Shown here one piece after another: positions 60,608 through 64,000 of a DNA stretch of 64,000 bases. The DNA comes from Asparagopsis taxiformis (Eukaryota; Rhodophyta; Florideophyceae; Bonnemaisoniales; Bonnemaisoniaceae). The position numbers were made by a program, and so were the translations under genes. The DNA is taken from NCBI GenBank assembly GCA_030407315.1, contig JALQPE010001936.1, positions 1 to 64,000 of the forward strand. The letters run 5' to 3'. The notes under the pieces were generated by a model, which had not been told where the DNA came from, did no database searches, and was given only the letters and a program-made list of their open reading frames with translations. Within the stretch, counting starts at the first letter, position 1, and every line of letters starts with the position of its first letter.

Positions 60608-63093
60608 GAAAATAGTAGCAGCGGAATAGAGTGTTTCCTTCACTATGCCTGTCTTTTCGTACATTCGCACATTGAGGTTTGCAATGCTGTTCAAGAGGCT
60701 TCTAGACTATGTTTATGGCTTGGACAATGAGATTTTTCCGGGCGACATCTTTTCCAACTTGTTTGTTTGTTAGATCTATGAAGGCCTTCATCGTCTGGCA
60801 AAGATAAACCAGCAAGAATTGTTTGCAAATGGCTCCAACGCATTCTGAGTCTAGAAAAGAAGCGGATAATGACTCTGTCTTTAAGGTCTACTCGTTGAAA
60901 GCCATGTTGTCTGTGAAACCATTGGCCATATGTCCGATGTGAATGATGCTGTTTTACTGCTGGAAGAAATAATATCTTCACTCATCAGAAACAATATATC
61001 TATGTATTTTGGTAGCTCGTCTCTAGCACACAGCACCTTTCAAGAAGAGCATTTCGGGTGCTGTACCACATTGAATTATCCGTCAGAATCAGAAGTCTGA
61101 ATTGTTGAGCGTATCAGAGGAGAGAGTTGGGGAACAAAAAGGAGCTGAGAAGAAAATGGAGAGCGAAAAGTTGAGACATCTACTTCATGTGCTAGAAGAA
61201 AGTGAATCATCAGCTATAGTGGTTTTCCTACTGGTACTGGTAACAGAACTGAGCTGATGTACGCCGAGCAATGAAAAGTTTCGAAGCAAGAAAAAATGAT
61301 GACACATTGATTGATCCATGCGTCGACGTTGTCACTATTTGTTGCGGTCATCGAGCTGTGATTAATTTAGTATTACATTTGCAAATAAATTAACTATCGA
61401 TGATGATGCAGCTCAGGTGTGAAGGAGGGACTAGTTCAACATCTCGAGCACTGTGGTGCAATGAGATGGGATGGACCATTTCCATAAGTGAAAACACCAT
61501 CGGTCCTACCATCCCCAGAATAAAGGGGCCGAAATTATGTTACGTGATGTTTCGCAGGCTACATGTTTCTGGAGCCGTGATGCAATAAGTTGAAGATCTG
61601 CCGACGTCAGCTAGGAGCACCAACGAGAAAGCCATGATTCCTGTTGCATAGGTTTCTTGTGTCGCATCTGAACGGATGAAATGTCAGGCGATGTCTAGTG
61701 GCTGTAGGTGGGATGTGGAATACAGCTGTAGACGAAAAATGAAATGCCCACAAAGTCTACGTCACTCCGTGATGGCGGGGAAAGTCGATGTAATTGAAAC
61801 TGCTCGGACGGCATTTCAATTTAATTACAACATTACGCTGATGAGAACCGTATCATAATTCTTGATATATTTCGAATGAAAACGGCTACCGGCAGGTTAT
61901 CGCAATGAACGCGCTGCTGTCTCTCCAACATCCTGCCACTTGGAAGTTCACCAGCTGCACATACTGAAGAGAAATTGGAATTAACATTTCGCAATTTCAA
62001 TTGCACAATAACCGGGAGAACGACTCGTACAGTTTAGTTGTCTCTCCGAGATTTGGGCGGTCTTTCCCAGCAGCGAATTAATATTTGAGATCATTAGCCA
62101 TGCAAGTATCTCTCGCCAACCAATGAGCGTGCAGGAAATAGGAACCTACGGCTGCTATGATGTAAGCAGTACAGTATGGACGTCGATTGCGCGCGATCTG
62201 GAGACAAGTATCGATATAATATACAACACAGTATCATATCCAACTTACTACTTGTGCGCTATACGAATACTGTAAGCATAATGTAATCCACCATCGATAC
62301 TTTTCTATGAGACGGTCACCCAGTCGCGTCAACTCGTGAACGATACGACAACGATCTATGTCCATGACGAATAAAGAGCAGTTGCATTGCTGCGCACGCG
62401 CTCGGGGAAACAAAATTGCATCAGATCCAAACTTGCATCAGTATCGAGCTTCAGAAACAAGAGCGCTATTGAAATACCGCTCTCCAATTGCTACTAATGC
62501 GTCACTCACACTGTACCGGTAAGGTCCAACCTACCCGACCTGCGCAACTGTGCAGTTCGAATTGCTAAACCCGTTTAGTTACAACACACCCTAATAAATA
62601 TACGAGTCTGACGAAAACAGTAGCTCAAACGTTTGCTTCATTGCACAATCACTCCATCAGCCAATTTGATCACACAAAAGTATCATCCGTACAATCCCGT
62701 CCAATCATCATTCAACACTTGCATACGTTACGTGCCAAACTGCTCCTATCCATTGCTCTTCGTCACGCCGCGCTGCAGCTGGATCACACGACCGACCCGC
62801 CGGGCAGCAGGACATACTTCATGACCTTGATTTCTATGTTCAATATATCCAACCAAGTCTTGCACTAACCACCCTTTTTATTTAACCATTGATATAGTAA
62901 ACTTGTTGATCACCACCTCTCAGCATCCATCCGCCTCCAAAAAAAATCTATCTAGACATGGGCGTGACTTCTCTCTTGCGCCCATTTCTCCGTATATTCC
63001 CTTCACAATACCAATGCCGCAGTCAAAATTCGACTACTATTCTTACACCCGTTCACATCATCACAGGAAAAAACAGCCACCTCTGTGCTTATC
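60608..63093. other. Long intergenic region, no gene supported
   Basis: About 2.5 kb with only short frames on both strands. A short inverted repeat (GTAATTGAAA / TTTCAATTTAATTAC) lies near 61790-61830. No RNA gene or repeat family recognised. Confidence 0.35.
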
Positions 63094-63100
63094 TATAAAA
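63094..63100 (+). promoter_or_regulatory. TATA box of the peroxidase gene
   Basis: TATAAAA 68 bp before the start codon at 63168. Confidence 0.6.
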
Positions 63101-63167
63101 TCGACTGCTGGAATCTGCCAGCTTCAACTCCCATTCTTTTCTTCCCGTCATCACCACATGCTCCACT

Positions 63168-64000
63168 ATGATATCCATAGCTCTTCTACTGACCGTTTCG
63201 GTCATCACTCTCACCTCTGCTCTACCTCCCGTTGTGCATCAAGAATCTCTCACACGTTCCAATTGTGAAATTTCGAGCAGATTCTTCGATGGTACATGCA
63301 CAAACCCCTCCAACCCGGCGTATGGTAGGGGCGCTGAGGCCGTCTTCAGCTACATTAACAATCTCTCCTCGGAAACCTTCTCCAGTCGCGGCCGTCCAGA
63401 CGCTCGTCTCATTTCAAATGCCGTATGCAATCAAGAACAGCTCTTGTTCAACGACAGAAATCTCAATGAACTCCTTGTCTTCTTCGGTCAATTCCTCGAC
63501 CACGATCTCGTTCTCTCCGAGGCCAGCGACGAGGGGATGCCGATTCCAGTCCCGGCAAACGACCCCAACACGGAAGCTTCATCCTTCCCGTTCCGTCGAA
63601 ATGTCCGCGTCAGCGTTCCCGACGAAGCTCCTGGCGTCGTCCGTCCAGAGAATCTCAACTCCCAGATCATTGATCTGTCCATGGTGTACGGTTCCGACAA
63701 GGGGCGTGCTGATGCGCTTCGGACTTTTCGAAATGGACGTCTGAAAATCAGCGACGACAATTTGCTTCCGCTCAACACGATCGGTCTGCAAAATGACCCG
63801 GACGACTCGGACAATTTCTATCTTGCCGGTGATATTCGAGCGAATGAAACCCCCATGCTGACTGTGATGCACACGCTCTGGGTGCGCGAGCACAACAGTA
63901 TCATCGATGATCTGTTGCGCATGCGCCAGTTCCGCCGTCTCAGCGACGAGGGCCTGTACCAATTGGCCAGGAAGATCAACACCGCACAGTTCCAAAAGGT
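63168..64000 (+). CDS. Animal-type haem peroxidase, secreted, 5' part (runs off the window)
   Basis: About 277 residues visible, with no stop before the window ends. Signal peptide MISIALLLTVSVITLTSA (about 18 aa). GQFLDHDL gives Q108, the haem-linking-type D111 and distal H112. RANET gives the catalytic R224 and haem-linking-type E227, followed by MHTLWVREHN and ARKINTAQFQK. This is the myeloperoxidase/peroxinectin-family layout, where the residue after the Glu is Thr rather than the Met specific to myeloperoxidase. The enzyme should oxidise halides or phenolics with hydrogen peroxide outside the cell. The proximal histidine lies beyond the window. The start is set by the signal peptide and the TATA spacing. 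Confidence 0.93.
   Translation, partial: MISIALLLTVSVITLTSALPPVVHQESLTRSNCEISSRFFDGTCTNPSNPAYGRGAEAVFSYINNLSSETFSSRGRPDARLISNAVCNQEQLLFNDRNLNELLVFFGQFLDHDLVLSEASDEGMPIPVPANDPNTEASSFPFRRNVRVSVPDEAPGVVRPENLNSQIIDLSMVYGSDKGRADALRTFRNGRLKISDDNLLPLNTIGLQNDPDDSDNFYLAGDIRANETPMLTVMHTLWVREHNSIIDDLLRMRQFRRLSDEGLYQLARKINTAQFQK

Overview
This window is eukaryotic nuclear DNA. The reasons are an animal-type haem peroxidase gene, signal-peptide genes with TATA boxes 40-115 bp upstream of their ATGs, LTR retrotransposons, a Tnp2/CACTA-type transposase and a SET domain. Long uninterrupted reading frames, short intergenic gaps and few or no introns suggest a compact algal genome. A florideophyte red alga is my best guess (inference only).

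Layout. 1-4.8 kb: a zero-loop hairpin and a broken Tnp2-like (CACTA) transposase. 5.0-22.4 kb: the most unusual part, a block of five genes separated by palindromic repeat arrays. Gene A (5571-9095, +) and its paralogue gene B (10456-13386, +, frame-broken) have an N-terminal ParB-like domain and a C-terminal domain with the H-x-D...H...R pattern of 2-oxoglutarate/Fe(II) dioxygenases. A minus-strand unit (18142 down to 14617, one frame break) encodes a ParB-like domain, a beta-class DNA amino-methyltransferase (DPPF, then DLFSGT) and a C-terminal SET domain. A divergent gene (18874-20262) has a possible Tudor-like N-terminus, and a coiled-coil gene follows (22393 down to 20870). Four intergenic arrays hold 17 copies, some degenerate, of one near-palindromic core, AATAATACC[C/G]GGTATTATT, which I see nowhere else in the window. 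I read this as a DNA/chromatin modification cassette (writer, possible eraser, possible reader) with its own palindromic sites. That is inference, but it is the best candidate for an undescribed system.

23.0-26.4 kb: a Ty1/copia-like gag-protease-integrase fragment cut by an LTR of the Ty3/gypsy family found downstream. 27-34.6 kb: small secreted proteins, including a 45-bp minisatellite protein, a proline-rich protein and a 612-aa cysteine-rich protein. 35.3-57.7 kb: a large inverted duplication with arms of about 3.6 and 3.8 kb. Each arm carries a secreted cysteine-rich repeat gene, intact on the right and frameshifted on the left. The spacer holds a second, shorter inverted repeat pair, a solo LTR, and a complete, young Ty3/gypsy chromovirus (40817-51283, TSD AGTAG) with an antisense ORF before its 3' LTR. 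57.9-60.5 kb: two paralogous secreted cysteine-rich proteins. 63.2 kb to the end: the 5' part of the peroxidase gene.

Several frame breaks are single-base differences in short homopolymers (gene B, the methyltransferase, the left duplicated gene, the transposase). They could be real decay or uncorrected long-read errors, and raw reads would decide.
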